A stretch of DNA of 64,000 nt from Dipetalonema caudispina (lineage: Eukaryota; Nematoda; Chromadorea; Rhabditida; Onchocercidae), in the NCBI GenBank assembly GCA_013365325.1, contig JABVXV010000238.1:33501-97500 (forward strand), written 5' to 3'. The position numbers and the translations under genes were made by a program. The notes beneath the pieces are model-generated. The model saw only the letters and a program-made list of their open reading frames with translations. It searched no databases and was not told where the DNA came from. The stretch's first letter is position 1. Every line of letters starts with the position of its first letter. This document shows, piece after piece, positions 48,392 to 61,700 of the stretch.

Positions 48392-51300
48392 ATGAATATT
48401 GATGAGTAAGAATTAATCGAAAGAATTAATCTTCCCGAAGAATAGTTTAATCAAAACTCTCTTTCGCTAACGATGTTGATAGTTTTTTTTTTTTCTTTTT
48501 TTTTTTTCGTATACCGCATTTAATTGTTCCATCAATGGAATATGCTCAAGATTTGATAGGTTAATGAATCTTTGGTTAATGTATTTTAAGTTTTAATAAC
48601 TTTTGCAGAAACTTTGCAAAGATTTTCACTTCATTGCATTCTGGACGTTATCTTTGTACGAAAATATCAGAGGGAGCAATAGAGAATGAATTCAACATTA
48701 TTTCGAAATTGTATGGTATACAAAGTATAGCACCTGGGGTGCATCGCGTTTTACTCATTCATCCACGGATACGACGAGGACGTTTCTTTGATTTAAATCC
48801 GACGAAAGCTAAGCTACAATTGGAAGAAGCAGTTGCATTGGTTAATACTTTACCGAATTTCAAAGTTATAGAGTAAGTTTACATTCCGATATTTTTTTTT
48901 ATTGTAGTAAACCTTAAACTGTTATTTTGGAAATATTTAAATATGTTCAGCAAGTCTAAATATGATTTTTTTTCATTTTTTGAATTTGATTTATCGAGCA
49001 AGATATTTCCCAAATTATCCGTACATTAAATGTAGCATGCTTTTTGGTAGCACAGTCCTGAAATTCGTTTCTGCTAAGGCTTTTAGTAGAGTTATCGAAA
49101 TAATCCGGACACATGACTTTCGATCAACAAATACGGCAGTACCGTCGTATTTTGATTGAGATAATATGTTAACTGAGTGAATTGGATGAGCTGATTTATA
49201 TTTTGGATTTGTATCTTTGCAGGACAACTGCAGTAAGCACCGATCGCTCTACTGAGAAGAAGCGTATTTGGGGTAGTGGACGTATTGAACGGATAATTGC
49301 TCTTAAAGAAAAAATCTGTGCCACAGCATTGATGATTGACGTTGATATTTTATCACCAAAGCAACAGGTCTTTTTCCTTTTTTTTTCAACTTTGTTCTCT
49401 CTGATCTCTTATCCTTCTTAACTATATGGAAGTATAGCTTTACTTTGCGTAAAGCACAATTATTTTCTTTGTGATTAAACCTAGCAACAAGTGGTTACAT
49501 CTTTAAGTCTCTGAATTTGAATTAAAATATTAAAATATAGTGTTTGAAGAGATATTGTTACTGTATTTAGGCTGAATTAACGTCAATTTTCCGTGTTCCT
49601 ATATATGATCGTTACAATATAGTATTGCTCATTTTCAAAATATTTGCTAAAACAAAGGAAGCCAAGTTACAAATTCAACTTGCTGAAATTCCTTATATAA
49701 GGTTATTTTCTATGCCAAATTTTACTTTTCATTGGCTTTTGATATTATAATGTTCTTGATTATATGAAATTTTACTTTCAAGAAATTAATTTTTTTCTTC
49801 TACAGAGAGCGGTTATTATCTATGTATGGATTACGTGTGGATTCATCTGTTTTCCATTTGGACACATCCGAGAAATCGAAGTTTGCTTTCTAGATTTGAT
49901 CTGAATTAAAAAAAGCTCTTTTTTGAATCCGAAATATTTTTTACTAAATAGAGTTATTGTTTTTTCGAAATTTTTCTTAATCGTTGTAATTCATTAGATA
50001 TCGATTTGACTAGGTAATGAATTATGGTTTTGTTCAAACAGAGATAGTATGAACCAAATCTTGTCAATATCTGGGACTAATAACTTTCAATAAATGAATT
50101 TTTAGAGCCGAAAAACTAGAAATTTTACGATACCGTGAGCATCACTTGCGAAAATGCTTGAAAGCTGCAGTAGAAGAGAAAGTTAATTTGCGAGTTGGTG
50201 AAGCTCAGAAAAATATACGGGCAGTAGTTGCTGTAGTTGGATATACGAATGCTGGTAAAAGTTCATTGATTAAAAGGTTACTTGTAATTTGTTTTTTATT
50301 TCTGGTGAAAATGAAACCGTGAAATTGATGGATAAAGTGAGTACAAAATTATTTCCGGAAAGCAGCATATTAAACTTTTCGAACGTTGATTGAAAGTTGC
50401 AGCAATTTTTTGCGTTACTTCGCTGTTTATATCCAATATCCTTGATTTCATTAAATTTTTATTCTCTACAGGTTAACAGGACGAAATTTATATGTTGAGG
50501 ATCGTTTATTTGCTACATTAGATACATCACTTCATATTTTTCGGTTACCATCCGGTTTACCTATACTTTTTGCCGATACAATTGGATTTATATCGAATCT
50601 GCCCACTCAGTTACTGTCATCCTTTCAAGCTACACTAAATCACGTTGCGAATGCAGTTAGTTAACTTTAAATGAACTCATTCAAACCTGTTCAAAATAGG
50701 ACTGTGTATTTCTCCATAATATAAGTAGTATACAATGAATAAATAATAATTGTTATGAGTTTTTTCAGCACCTTTGTCATGTCGAAAAATATTTCCAGGA
50801 CTTGTTGTTGCATGTGGAGGATGTTTCGAATCCGGATTATCTTACGCAGCGTGATGTTGTAATGAAAACATTATCAGTACTGAAAATTAAGAGTGAATTA
50901 CTAAACTCAGTGATTCGGGTTGGAAATAAAATCGATAAATTGAGTGAATTACCTCCTAGTGAACCTAACACATACTTTGTCTCTTGTACTGATGGTCGTG
51001 GATTTGTCGAGTTGATGACTGCTGTCGATAAGGTATACCTTTATAGTGGATAAACTTTGCTTCATATTTCTTCTAGTCAAACATTCTTAAAAATTTATAT
51101 GATCTCTATAGCTTTCTATGTCTTCCCTCAGATTTTGCAGCTTTTTGGGTTTATTTTAATTTATTGTTTCTAACTACAGTAAAAATCGTTTCCTAGAAAT
51201 TTAACACAATTTTGACCGAATTTTTTTTCCCAAATTCAAATTTTTAATCCAAAACTTTTCAGAAAATGCTGGAAATAAGTGGTGTAACAATTCGCCGATT

Positions 51301-51466
51301 GAAATTACGTCCACATTCTGAAGCATTTTCATACTTGTGTAAATATTCCTTTCTTGTTGGCCAGCCGATTCCATCAGAAGACAATGATTATTTGTTATGT
51401 AATGTTAGTATGAATGACAATGAATTCAGCAAATTCAAGGCCAATTTCTCGTTCTCGAAAATTTGA
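48392..51466 (+). CDS. HflX-type GTPase (GTPBP6 family)
   Basis: HflX GTPases act on ribosomes; the animal member GTPBP6 works on mitochondrial ribosomes. Exons: 48392-48405 (tentative), 48609-48872, 49223-49367, 49571-49701, 49806-49880, about 50106-50276, 50472-50655, 50799-51032 and 51263-51466, giving about 473 residues. The N-terminal HflX domain has SGRIERI (as in GxGKxxEI), IPYIRERL and a charged coiled helix. The G domain follows: G1 GYTNAGKSS near residue 255, G2 LFATLDTS, G3 DTIGF, G4 GNKID and G5 VSCTDGRG. All are intact. The first exon is a guess: ATG plus four codons and two bases ending at GTAAGA gives the needed phase, and KIFTSLHSGRYLCTK could then serve as a mitochondrial presequence. 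AATAAA follows eight bases after the stop. The family call is firm. Confidence 0.9.
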
Positions 51467-51473
51467 TATTATC

Positions 51474-51479
51474 AATAAA
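51474..51479 (+). terminator. Polyadenylation signal of the HflX gene
   Basis: AATAAA starts eight bases past the TGA at 51464-51466. A 3' untranslated region this short is common in nematodes. Confidence 0.55.
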
Positions 51480-52520
51480 TTTGTAGAACGATTTAGAATT
51501 GCTCAGCTATATTTTGAAATTGAGGATCCTAATAAAAGAATGAAGGTTGTTTTTCAACTCAGATGATTACGGACAGAAGATTTCCTTCAAATTGCTTGAA
51601 AATTTGTAGAAAGCCAGGAGAAAGGAAGGGAAGGACTTCAGTATTTATTCCTGTGATTCCTCTGTCCTCAGTGAAAGTACTCGAAGTGTGGTCATATTAT
51701 CTCGGAGATAACCCTATCATCTCGTTGAATATTATTCCTCTTGAGTTGGCTTAGTTTTATTTGTTTTAAAATCATATTATGTTAAGGTTTTTATTGATTA
51801 TATAAAGGGATCTTCGATATTTTTCAATTGTATTTATTCCCATCCTCATTTAATTAGTTAATTATCTGCAAATTTCTTAATCTTATTCGAAATTCAAAAT
51901 TTGATAGATGCTTAGTTCTATTTATTTCTTATTTCTTCAAGAAATTTACTGAGTGTCAATTTTCAAGATATGTCCTTTCTGCTTCCAATTTCCCCAATAA
52001 GAGATGAAGATTAAGTTATCGCAGAGAATTACTTATTCTTATCATGAAGTGCTATGCACAAATTAGCTTTATATTAAACATTAGGAAATTTCTATGAAAT
52101 ATTAAACTCTATATTGTTTAGATACTTGTTTATTATATTTACTTGTTAGTATTCAAATTTCATAAAATATTTTGTCATATTTCCTTTTGCTTTTAATACT
52201 ATCGGTAATAGTTCTAATTTGATATTTAACTATGGAAAAATACTCTTTCAGAACAAAAAAATGCGTAAAATGCATAGAATCATTTTCCATTATCTTCGAA
52301 AAATCATCATAATCTGATACGCTTTCTCTTTTCTTCTTTCATTTGATTATATCCCTAAAAAGGAATATAACTTGTTGTTGAATATTTAGGCTTGATTGAA
52401 TTATTATAGTTCATTAATTTACATTAGTTACTTGTTTATCTTCTATTTATGTTTGTTTTCCATACTTTGAAAAATCTTTTCAGCAGAGCTATTTTATGAA
52501 TTGAGAAAGTTGTTAATGTT
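51480..52520. other. Intergenic spacer between the HflX and CZIB genes
   Basis: A 63-codon ORF at 51563-51754 (with RFPSNCLKICRKPGERKGR) is less repeat-like than its surroundings, but I found no splice context or family for it. Otherwise the region is AT-rich. The same-strand spacing of about 1 kb leaves room for a separate promoter. Confidence 0.4.
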
Positions 52521-54670
52521 ATGGTAAGTTCTTCATATTTTTCCTTTTTGAATGATACGTTTTTAAAGATTATTTCAAAAAAAAAATTATTTGTCTATAA
52601 CTTATTTGAATTATCGAACCTTCCTAAGTATTATGGATTCAGTTTGTTATTTTAATTTAAGCTTTAAGCTCTGTAGTTTATTTAAGTTTTTTATTCTCTT
52701 GATAATTTTTGAAATACATATAGTTTGGATAAAATCAAAACTTTTACAGCCAATTATTGCGCTACAATTAAAGGCCAATATGGTGAATGTAACTTCATTG
52801 GAACCAATGGGTGATTGGACCAAATTTCGATGGCATTTAAAGGTTTCATGACATTTTTTTGTTTGCTATTCTAAAAAATTGTATCTCTTCTATTTTAGAT
52901 TGATCTGAAAAAGGAAAAATTGTAGATTGATCTTGTAGGCTTTGGTTTGATTTTTCTGTCTGTAGTATGAAGTTTTACCTTGGACTATAAACAGGTGAAG
53001 TATCATCATGAATATTCCACAAGTCATTGTTTAAGGTGGTGAGAAGATCTATCCTATCATTATGAATTTGGAGAAATTTGTAATCTCAAGTTTTGTTTGA
53101 TATCACATTAGGTCATTTTTTGGCTTTCCCAAAACTGAAATTTTAATCGAATCAGAAAGAAGGATATATTCCTATATTGATTCTAGAAACCTTTATCATC
53201 ATATGTTTTACCAGATTCAGAATATATCATTATACATATTACAGTTAAAATGTACGAACTGTGGTGAAGAACCGGATCATTGGCAATATGTTATTGCAGA
53301 AGTAAGTTATTTATTGTTGTAGAATTACGATTATAATTATGTAATATGCAATAATCAATCCAAAATTTAGAGAAATCAATCAAAGGAACAATTGTTAGTA
53401 GTGGGAATTAGTATATTCTTTTTATCGTTTAGATAGAAGAATTTTCCAGGAAAAATTTAACATACCCGGAAGCAGAGGAGTTGCAAATATATTGGGCAAA
53501 TGTAAACTATGTAGCAGGATAAATTCGCTCGGTAAGTAACTTTTGGAGATAATTTGTCAAAATTTATCATATGCTCTTTAAATGCGCATTTTAATTTTTG
53601 AAAATCATATGATGCAATGAAGTTAATTTGAAATTTACACTTCTTCCTTTCTATATTTGAATTATTGTATATTTTGCTATTTCTACAGAAATTATCAAAG
53701 ATTCTTTCCGACCCTATACGAGCAGTGATGATTACGCTGAGCTAATTAGATTTGATTGCCGTGGCCTGGAACCAACCGATTTCGACCCACGAGTTTGTCT
53801 TTTTTTCTGAACTCAATATGAATTTGAATTTTAATATGAATTTTGGATTCAAATTGATTTGGTATTTTGAAAAATCGAAACTTGTATTTAACTATAAGAT
53901 AATAGGAAAAATAAGTAAATAATTTACTTTTAGTAGGTAAATGATGAAGAAAGTGATAAAGACCATAATTAGAGTAAAAGAATCGTTTGATCTAGTAGAT
54001 CTTTAAAATCGATTTCTCGAAACTCATCACTTGTCGACACGATATTTACTTATGTGATATTTTCCCGACATAATTCATAATTTCAGTCAGGATGGCGAGC
54101 TATTGGAGCAGAAACAGCAACTGTCTTCGAAAATATTGACCTTAGTGAAAAGGTTACCACCCACTTTTTTAATTCACATAATTTATCCTCAAAGTACACT
54201 TTGTTAAAGTAAACTTTTACAAACTGATAACACTTTAACTTATCTTTATTATATCCTGATGATTAAGCTTTTTCTAATGTAATTGACTCAGTCACAGGTT
54301 GACTCATTTTTCCTTGTGTTAATCTATTCAATAGATTGATTACTTGATAAGCAAGTAAAATAATTACTGGTAACATAACAAATGGCTAGATTAAATAGGA
54401 TAATTCGATTGTAAGCGTTATGAACAATCAAGTGGTATGTTGCATTGAAATATCGATCAGTGGTTATCACTTGAGGAAATCTCTTGAAGTTAATTATTCG
54501 GTTGCATTAGAACTAATGAAGTAATAATCTATGCATTTGAACTAATAAAGTAATAATCTAATTGTTTTATTTTTTGAATCAAGGAATGGGTCGACTACGA
54601 TGAGAAAGCAGCACAACCAACGGAAATTAATGAAATTCATTATCGGTTCGTACTTTGTCGAAAACAATAA
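52521..54670 (+). CDS. CXXC-motif zinc-binding protein (CZIB, UPF0587/C1orf123 family)
   Basis: A small conserved eukaryotic protein that binds zinc through two CxxC pairs; its role is not settled. Seven exons give 163 residues: 52521-52523, 52750-52842, 53245-53301, 53450-53531, about 53690-53792, 54087-54152 and 54584-54670. Exon 1 is the start codon alone, joined to PIIALQLKANMVNVTSLEP, which matches the human IALQLKA...NITNLRP start. Zinc ligands are Cys 35 and 38 (KCTNC) and Cys 69 and 72 (KCKLC). Other family words are DHWQYV, CRGLEPTDFDP, GAETATVF, WVDYDEKA and a final FVLC. The length matches the human protein (160). The start of exon 5 is uncertain by one base. AATAAA lies at 54805-54810. 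Confidence 0.95.
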
Positions 54671-55686
54671 AGAGGTGTTTTTTGTCATTCCGGTCATCTT
54701 CTTATATCGATCCCATTTATTGTCATATGATTTGTATTAGTAATAGATTAGTAATAATCAACTTGAAAATATGCATTTATCCATATATTAACTGCATCAA
54801 CATTAATAAACAGTTACTTTTTCCTCCAATTTTTAACTGCTACATGATATGCATAAACTTGGTGTTATTAAATGTTACAAAAGCAATTTTAATTGGAAAA
54901 TGTTAGCGATATTGAAATACCTCAGTGCAATTCTCGAATTGTTTCTTTTTTTTTCTCTCTTTCATTCCGAACAATTTACATCAATGTATTTTAAGCATGT
55001 TGCATTATTACATTTTCTTCTTGACTTTCAAGTAAATGAATCAATTTCTATCAAAAAATTCGATGATTTCAAATATTTCAAAAATCTTTAGCTCATAATT
55101 TCTGTGATATAAAATTCGCTATTAATCTTCTTCACAACCATTTCACATTAGTAGATCTTATTTAATTCTTTTTTTTTAATTGTTCACCCACCTATTAAGT
55201 ACAGTTTTTGGTTAAAATTTCTGTCAAAAATGCATTTGTTAAATGAATCATTATAATTCACTCAAAAATATCGAATTTTCCAGTAAAATATTTGTCTCAT
55301 TTTGCTAAATTGGAGGAAATTTTATTTGAGAAGTTGGCAAACAATTTATTATGCATTCGTCGAATCGTCTTGTGACAACAACTTTTCAAAGATTTGATTG
55401 AAATATGAGTAAAAAAGGAAAGAGAAAAAAAGGAGTGCGCTATTAATTTATTAAAATCTTAATATTTATTGATGCTAAATGTCAGTTTTTTCAAAAAAAA
55501 ACATTAGCAACTTCAACATTGAAAAGGTTATAATTTGATTGATTATTAATTGAAAATATTAAATGAGAACTTAATTTTGTTTACCATTTTTAGTAGAGTT
55601 TTATTGGATTAAGCAAAAAAAAAAAAATTGTTTCCAAACTCTATCGAATTTTTGCTATCTTTTCTTTTTTGCCCTTGCAATTTTTC

Positions 55687-55720
<34 letters not shown>

Positions 55721-56668
55721 TTTTCAAATTACGTTAAATTCAATCATTTTATAGATAATAAAATTGGAAATATTTTATTAGGCATCTTATCATCTTATCG
55801 TACTTTTATTAAATAATTTTAAAATAATTTATTTTTACATAAATAAATTAAATTAAATACGATTCCAAATCTAATTTTCTTTCTAATCTTCAAGTTTTTA
55901 TGGAGTAAATTTAACAAATCATTTAAACTATATTATCTATTATTCTTTCCTATCTGGTAATCATTAAAATGTGATACTGTTAAATGTTAGAGTTATAAAT
56001 GAATGAGATGACCTGTAAAAGAGGAAGGTTGAAATAAAGTTTGACAATGATTACCTCTCCTTACAACCAGTTGTTTACCTCATTGAATTATTTATTTAAT
56101 TATATTAGCAAGGATAATGTTACAGGATGAGCTAAATGACAGTTTCATCGAATATCTTCTGCTATCTTAAATAATTTCTTCAATAAATTACGAAAACATT
56201 TGCATGACTGTCATCTTTCTTTATTCATTTAATAATTTCATTTAATAATTTCGATCATTTAATGAATTTAAACACTTTACTAAAGAATTTTATCCGAAAA
56301 AAGAAAAAAGATCGTTCATAAGTTTAGAGTTTAGTTTAAAATTTAATAATGATAAAATTTAAATGAGTGAAGAAAAAAAAAAAAAGAAAAGAGAGAGAGA
56401 GAGAGAATGACTTAAAGTAAAACATATTATCATTCTAATAATACAAATCATACAGTACTATCATGAATGCTCATTTTTCATTTTATTCATCATTATTATC
56501 ATCATTTACAATATGTACTGTTGTATGTTGTTGATTCGAGAAAGTATGAAAGAAGGATATTCTGTAATTACATCTAATTTAAATATCATCTAAATATAGA
56601 AGATCTAGTGAAGATGTCAAGGATGGTTAGATCTATTTGACATCATTCATTCATTCTATCATTTTTCC

Positions 56669-56703
56669 ATTCATTCATTCATTCATTCATTCATTCATTC
56701 ATT
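56669..56703. repeat. (ATTC)n microsatellite
   Basis: About nine perfect CATT/ATTC units. Confidence 0.95.
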
Positions 56704-56811
56704 TTATTCTCACACCATTATCGTCCAATTCCACGAATAACGGTATGAAATTTTGAAGGAAATGGAAGGAAATGAATTTGGATTATTTAAATGAGCAATA
56801 AATATAATTAA

Positions 56812-56845
<34 letters not shown>

Positions 56846-56867
56846 GTAATTTTTGATTTAACAGTAA

Positions 56868-57050
56868 GATATCAGTTAGTTTAATATATCTGAGAGGTAT
56901 CAATTTAGCATAATATATCTGAGAGAGATTATCAGATGGTTTTTAATATATCTGAAGTGGTATTAATTTAGTTTAATATATCTGAGAAATACTAATTCGT
57001 TTAGTATGATATCAGTTAGTTTAATGATATTTGAGAGGTATCAGTTAGTA
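56868..57050. repeat. Degenerate tandem repeat, unit about 30-35 bp
   Basis: Five or six copies of a unit like ATCAGTTAGTTTAATATATC followed by TGAGAGGT. Indels vary the spacing. Confidence 0.75.
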
Positions 57051-57850
57051 GAAATATTAAAGATTTCAAATAATGATTTCAAATAATACAATTTGGTTAA
57101 TTACTTCCGACTATGTTTAAATGATGCAGTATTAGTACTGTAGGAAATTTTGTAATAAAATTCAACCATTTATTTGTTTTCCTTGAAAATATTTTCGCAA
57201 TTCAATTTCAATTTTAATTCATTACTAATTTCGTTAATGAAATGATAAGTATTAATAAACAAAAGAAAAAAATATAAAGGAATGATTTATTCAACGAAAG
57301 CAATACGTTCACTGTAATATATTATAATATGGATAATAGTAAATTTTTGCAATTTGCATAATTTCAAAATGGAATTCAATTTAATAATAATCGAGAACAG
57401 TAACATTTATTTCTTTCTTCCTTTCTTTTCTCTTCTCGATGAAATTAACAACGATTAATTTTAAAGATTAATAATTATTACTGAATTTACTGAAGTTTAA
57501 AAAAAAATGCAGTAAAATATACATCTATGAAATTTAAAAAAAAAAAGAAAAATCGAATTTCAAGAAAATTTCAATAAATATTTATTCTAATATGAAATAT
57601 TCTCAATAATATTTGCTACTTTTTTTGAAGCATTTAAAACTTTGCATTTAAATTCCATAAATTACAAATATTTTCCAAGAACAGAAAAAAAAATTCTTTT
57701 TTTTTTTCTTTTTCAATCAATTGCGGTAAATTAAGGTTATTCAAATGTTGTATACAGGGACGATGATTATAGCTTTGGTCATAAGAGGTCAAGTAAATTA
57801 CATCGAAAAAATAATATGAAAAGATGAGAGCAGATGTTATTGTCACTATT

Positions 57851-57920
57851 AACTATTACTATTACTACTACTACTACTACTACTACTCCTACTACTATTA
57901 CGACTATTACTAATATTACA
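57851..57920. repeat. (ACT)n microsatellite
   Basis: ACT units with ATT, CCT and CGA variants, like the larger array at 15361. Confidence 0.9.
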
Positions 57921-58734
57921 ATTTTTTCTTCTTTCATTTTTTTTCGGTTGATAATAAAATTATTGGTTGTAATATGGCTGATTTAAATTTATGATATATA
58001 ATAGTAATAGGAGTATTTTAGGTTTATCAATATTTGATAAGTAATTAATGATAATAATCAATGTATATACAATTGACTAGGGAATACTCAGCATTCACTA
58101 GCAAGTTATGATATATTTTACATGTATTTATTGCTATTGTAAATTGTGATAGTTGAAAAATTTTTATAGACAAAAAAAAAAAAAAAAAAAAAAAAAAACA
58201 TTTATTTTCAAATAATTGGTACAAAGAAAAAGAAAGTCAAATTAAAAAAATTAAAAGAAAAATAAAAAGTTTACAAAAATGTTGAAGGTACTTCATATTC
58301 GATGAAAATTTCATTTCAAAACGATGAAATGTAAAATTTCAACAATAGCTTATCCTAAAATTAATGCAAATTAGAGTTACAGCGAAGATGCGATAATGCA
58401 AGAAATAATTGTTGTATGGTTTAGTTGGTTGAAAAATAAAACTTATTTGCTAGAAGGAAATAGAATTGAAATGAAATGAAATGAAAGAGCTAATTGCTCG
58501 ATGCGAGATCAAAAATGATAAGAACAGATAAGTGTTAGATTGTAATACAAATTGAAATAGATATAGAAAATTGAGGTAGTAAAATTTGAAACATAATTGG
58601 AAATAAAAAATGATTAAACTTTTACATGAATAACATTTCAGTTATATCACTGGATATATTTGTACAATTTCTCTCATTGCAATTACCCGAGAATTCCGCA
58701 AAATTCATTATTAATCCATAATTATATGCAAGTT

Positions 58735-61700
58735 TTATGATTTTCTGTTTCTGATTTTAAATTTTGAAGGAACAGTATGTTGTAATAAACTTAGGAGATG
58801 ATTTTGAGTATGACTAGAATTATCAGGGAGAATGGTTGAGCAGTGTGCGGAATGTAATTTAAAGGCTTTTTTGGTATGAAATGTTGCGGAACAAATCGTA
58901 CACATGAAGTTACTTGCGGAATTGGAAATGGAAGATGATGATGATGATGGCGTAGCAGTTACTGGATCATTTCCGCGCGGTTTGTGCCATCGGCGATGTG
59001 ATGCTAGATTTGCCGGACAGCTAAATACCTGAAATGAGAAAAGATATTTAGGAAATGATTATTGTACTACTGAGAGAGAGAGAGAGAGGGAGAGAGATGG
59101 AGAGAGGGGAAGAGAGATTAGTGAAAGAAAAACTTTTTTTTAGCAATAAAAGTGTCATTACTATTTGCTATTCATGTATATAATCAAGCTATGTTACTAA
59201 CTAATTTAAATCAAACTTTTTTTAAACTCTCCTAAATTCAAATTACTTTAAGTCGTATAAACTTAATCTTTTTTTACAATCATTTCATTCATTTCTCATT
59301 CAATCCATTTTTCTTTCTCTGCCAATAATGCATTTTATGTGAAAAACCGCAGAAAATTCCATCAATTCATACAAAACATAATCTTTGTCGGATTTCTATT
59401 CAAAATTTCGATTCGTTAATAATTATGTTTATGATGTGTAAAAAAAAAAAAAAAAAAAGGCAAAAAAGGATAAAACATTAATCAAATGGAAAAAATGTAT
59501 CAAAATTTTAAAAAAATGGAATAAAATTTTAGATGAAATATGACAATCGAAAAAATAAAAATGATTCAATTATGTAAACTATAAATTAATTGATAATGAT
59601 TGATGATTTTGTTTACAAATATCAAATTATGGTACGATTACTAACAATGTGTATGTGTACCTTTGGTGTTAACCCGATTAAATTATACTTCAACTACATG
59701 CTCATCAAAGATTTATTAGGCAACGGGTGGTAATGATAAAAGTAGTAAAAGTACTTCAAAAATTAGAAGATAAGAGGAGAGAGGTAAGAAAAAAAAAAGA
59801 AAAAACACAAGTAATATCAGTGGGTGGTAAGGTCAAGAAGTGTTATTTTAACCTATCATTCTTCATTCATTTCATTCCAAAATTCCCCTTTAACATTATC
59901 GTTGTAGATCATGAAGATATTTATCGCCATTTCAGCTTACCGAAATAGCTCCCTAAACCATCTCACGATAAATGCTTATACCACCATCTATTCCCGCATG
60001 CACCTGCCACTTAATTATGGATTCTGGATGTGATGATGATGATGGAAGCAAACGGTCAGTCAATTCGGATATTAGATACTTCAAGAAAGGATATATTTGG
60101 CTATATTCTTACTTAATTGCATCTAAAAAAAAAAAAAAAAAAAGAGAAAAACGAAGAAAAAGAAAAGAGAAAAAAGAAAAAAAGGAAAAAAAAAAGAAAA
60201 AAGAAAGAAAAGTAATTTATTTGACTTTGAAAGGATGAAATTTTCGTGTTACCGTTTCATTGCATACATTGCAATTTCAAATAATTTTTTTCTTTTTTTT
60301 TTATTTTTATTTTTTTCTGTCTTTTTTTTTTTTGCTTAGCTTATGAAATAACAAAATTGTAATCAATAAAATGCTAAATGAAAAACAAAAAAGCTCAAAA
60401 ATTAAGAAATGAAAAATTTTAATAAATGCTAGAAGAAAAAAAGAAGTTCAGAATATTGTCAACAATCAATTCCGGATAATAAACCAGTAAATGGAATAAT
60501 TTGATGATTAAATTACTTTCAGGAAACGTATATACTTCATCTTATTTAGACATCCAGTTGTGATCGTATAAATTTAATAATACATATACATATTATATGG
60601 AATTTGTTAAAGAAATGATAACCTTATCACATTCTGGACAACGATATTCTTCGTGAATAATACGTGGACAACGATGTTGTGCCAATCGAAATACGTCATC
60701 ATATCGGACCTAAGAAATTTTGATTGTTTATATCGATTATTGTTTACATTTAGTTATTATGTTTATAAGTTTCAAAAAAAAAAAAAAAAACTGTTGTTAA
60801 ACTTTTGTATTTCATTGGAATATAATATTTAAGAATAAAAGTTTAATTAATTTTTGTAAATTCACAAAAATTCGTATAAACTTTAAAGTGGAAAAATGGG
60901 TATGAAGTAATTGGCAAAAGAATTATTTGAAATGCATTACTGAATATAGTGTCCAAATAATTATATACAAGAAATGATAATTATTAAATAATGAATGAGA
61001 TGTAATTAATGAAGTGTAATTTTATTAAATTAATTAAATTCAAAATACTTATGAAATGAATACTTTGCACAAGGCACATATGCAATCACCAATTACATTC
61101 GTAATTTGTTCTATTTTACGGCGACTTTCCTCCGAAACATTAACAAAAACAGCGGTGTCATCTAAATCCGCAGCTGCTTGTAGTTCATCAGCTGGTGGTA
61201 AACATGATGCTTCCTGTAATTTAACTTTTACTACCTTTTTTTTTCCCTTTCTTAAGTTCAATTTAAAAAGTTGATTAATTTTTTGAAATATTAAAATTTT
61301 ATTTTTCTCATTCAACTTGAAAAAGTCACTGAATAGCAATAATTAACTTTTTCAACTTTATATCATTCAAGATTTCTTTTTTTTTTTTTTTTACTTATAA
61401 TAATTTTTTTTTTTTACTTATAATAATTTTTCATATTTTTTTTTACTCGTTTTGTTTTCCACAAAATATCTAATCTTTTGGTCAAAAAAAAGTTACTTTT
61501 AATTTTTTTTAACTTATTGCATAAATTTTTTTATGCACGTTGATCCTCCAATGTATTATTTCATTCTATGTAACTTAAGTAATTTCACTTAATTGATTGT
61601 CTTTTTTCTTCATCTAAACATTTTGGTATCATTTTATTTTTTATCAAAATATTACAATTGATAATAATTAGCAAACGTACTTTTATAAACATTCCCGAAA

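Larger units (their letters stand above)
54671..58734. other. Gene-poor region between convergent genes
   Basis: No coding signal. It contains long poly-T/poly-A runs (55689-55719, 56819-56845 and 58171-58198), (ATTC)n at 56669-56703, (ACT)n at 57851-57920 and the degenerate repeat at 56868. ORFs here are homopolymer-driven. Confidence 0.6.

Noticed and set aside
59727..60238. Two + strand ORFs rich in lysine and glutamate
   Set aside because: They lie in the last intron of the egl-46 gene and follow poly-A tracts.
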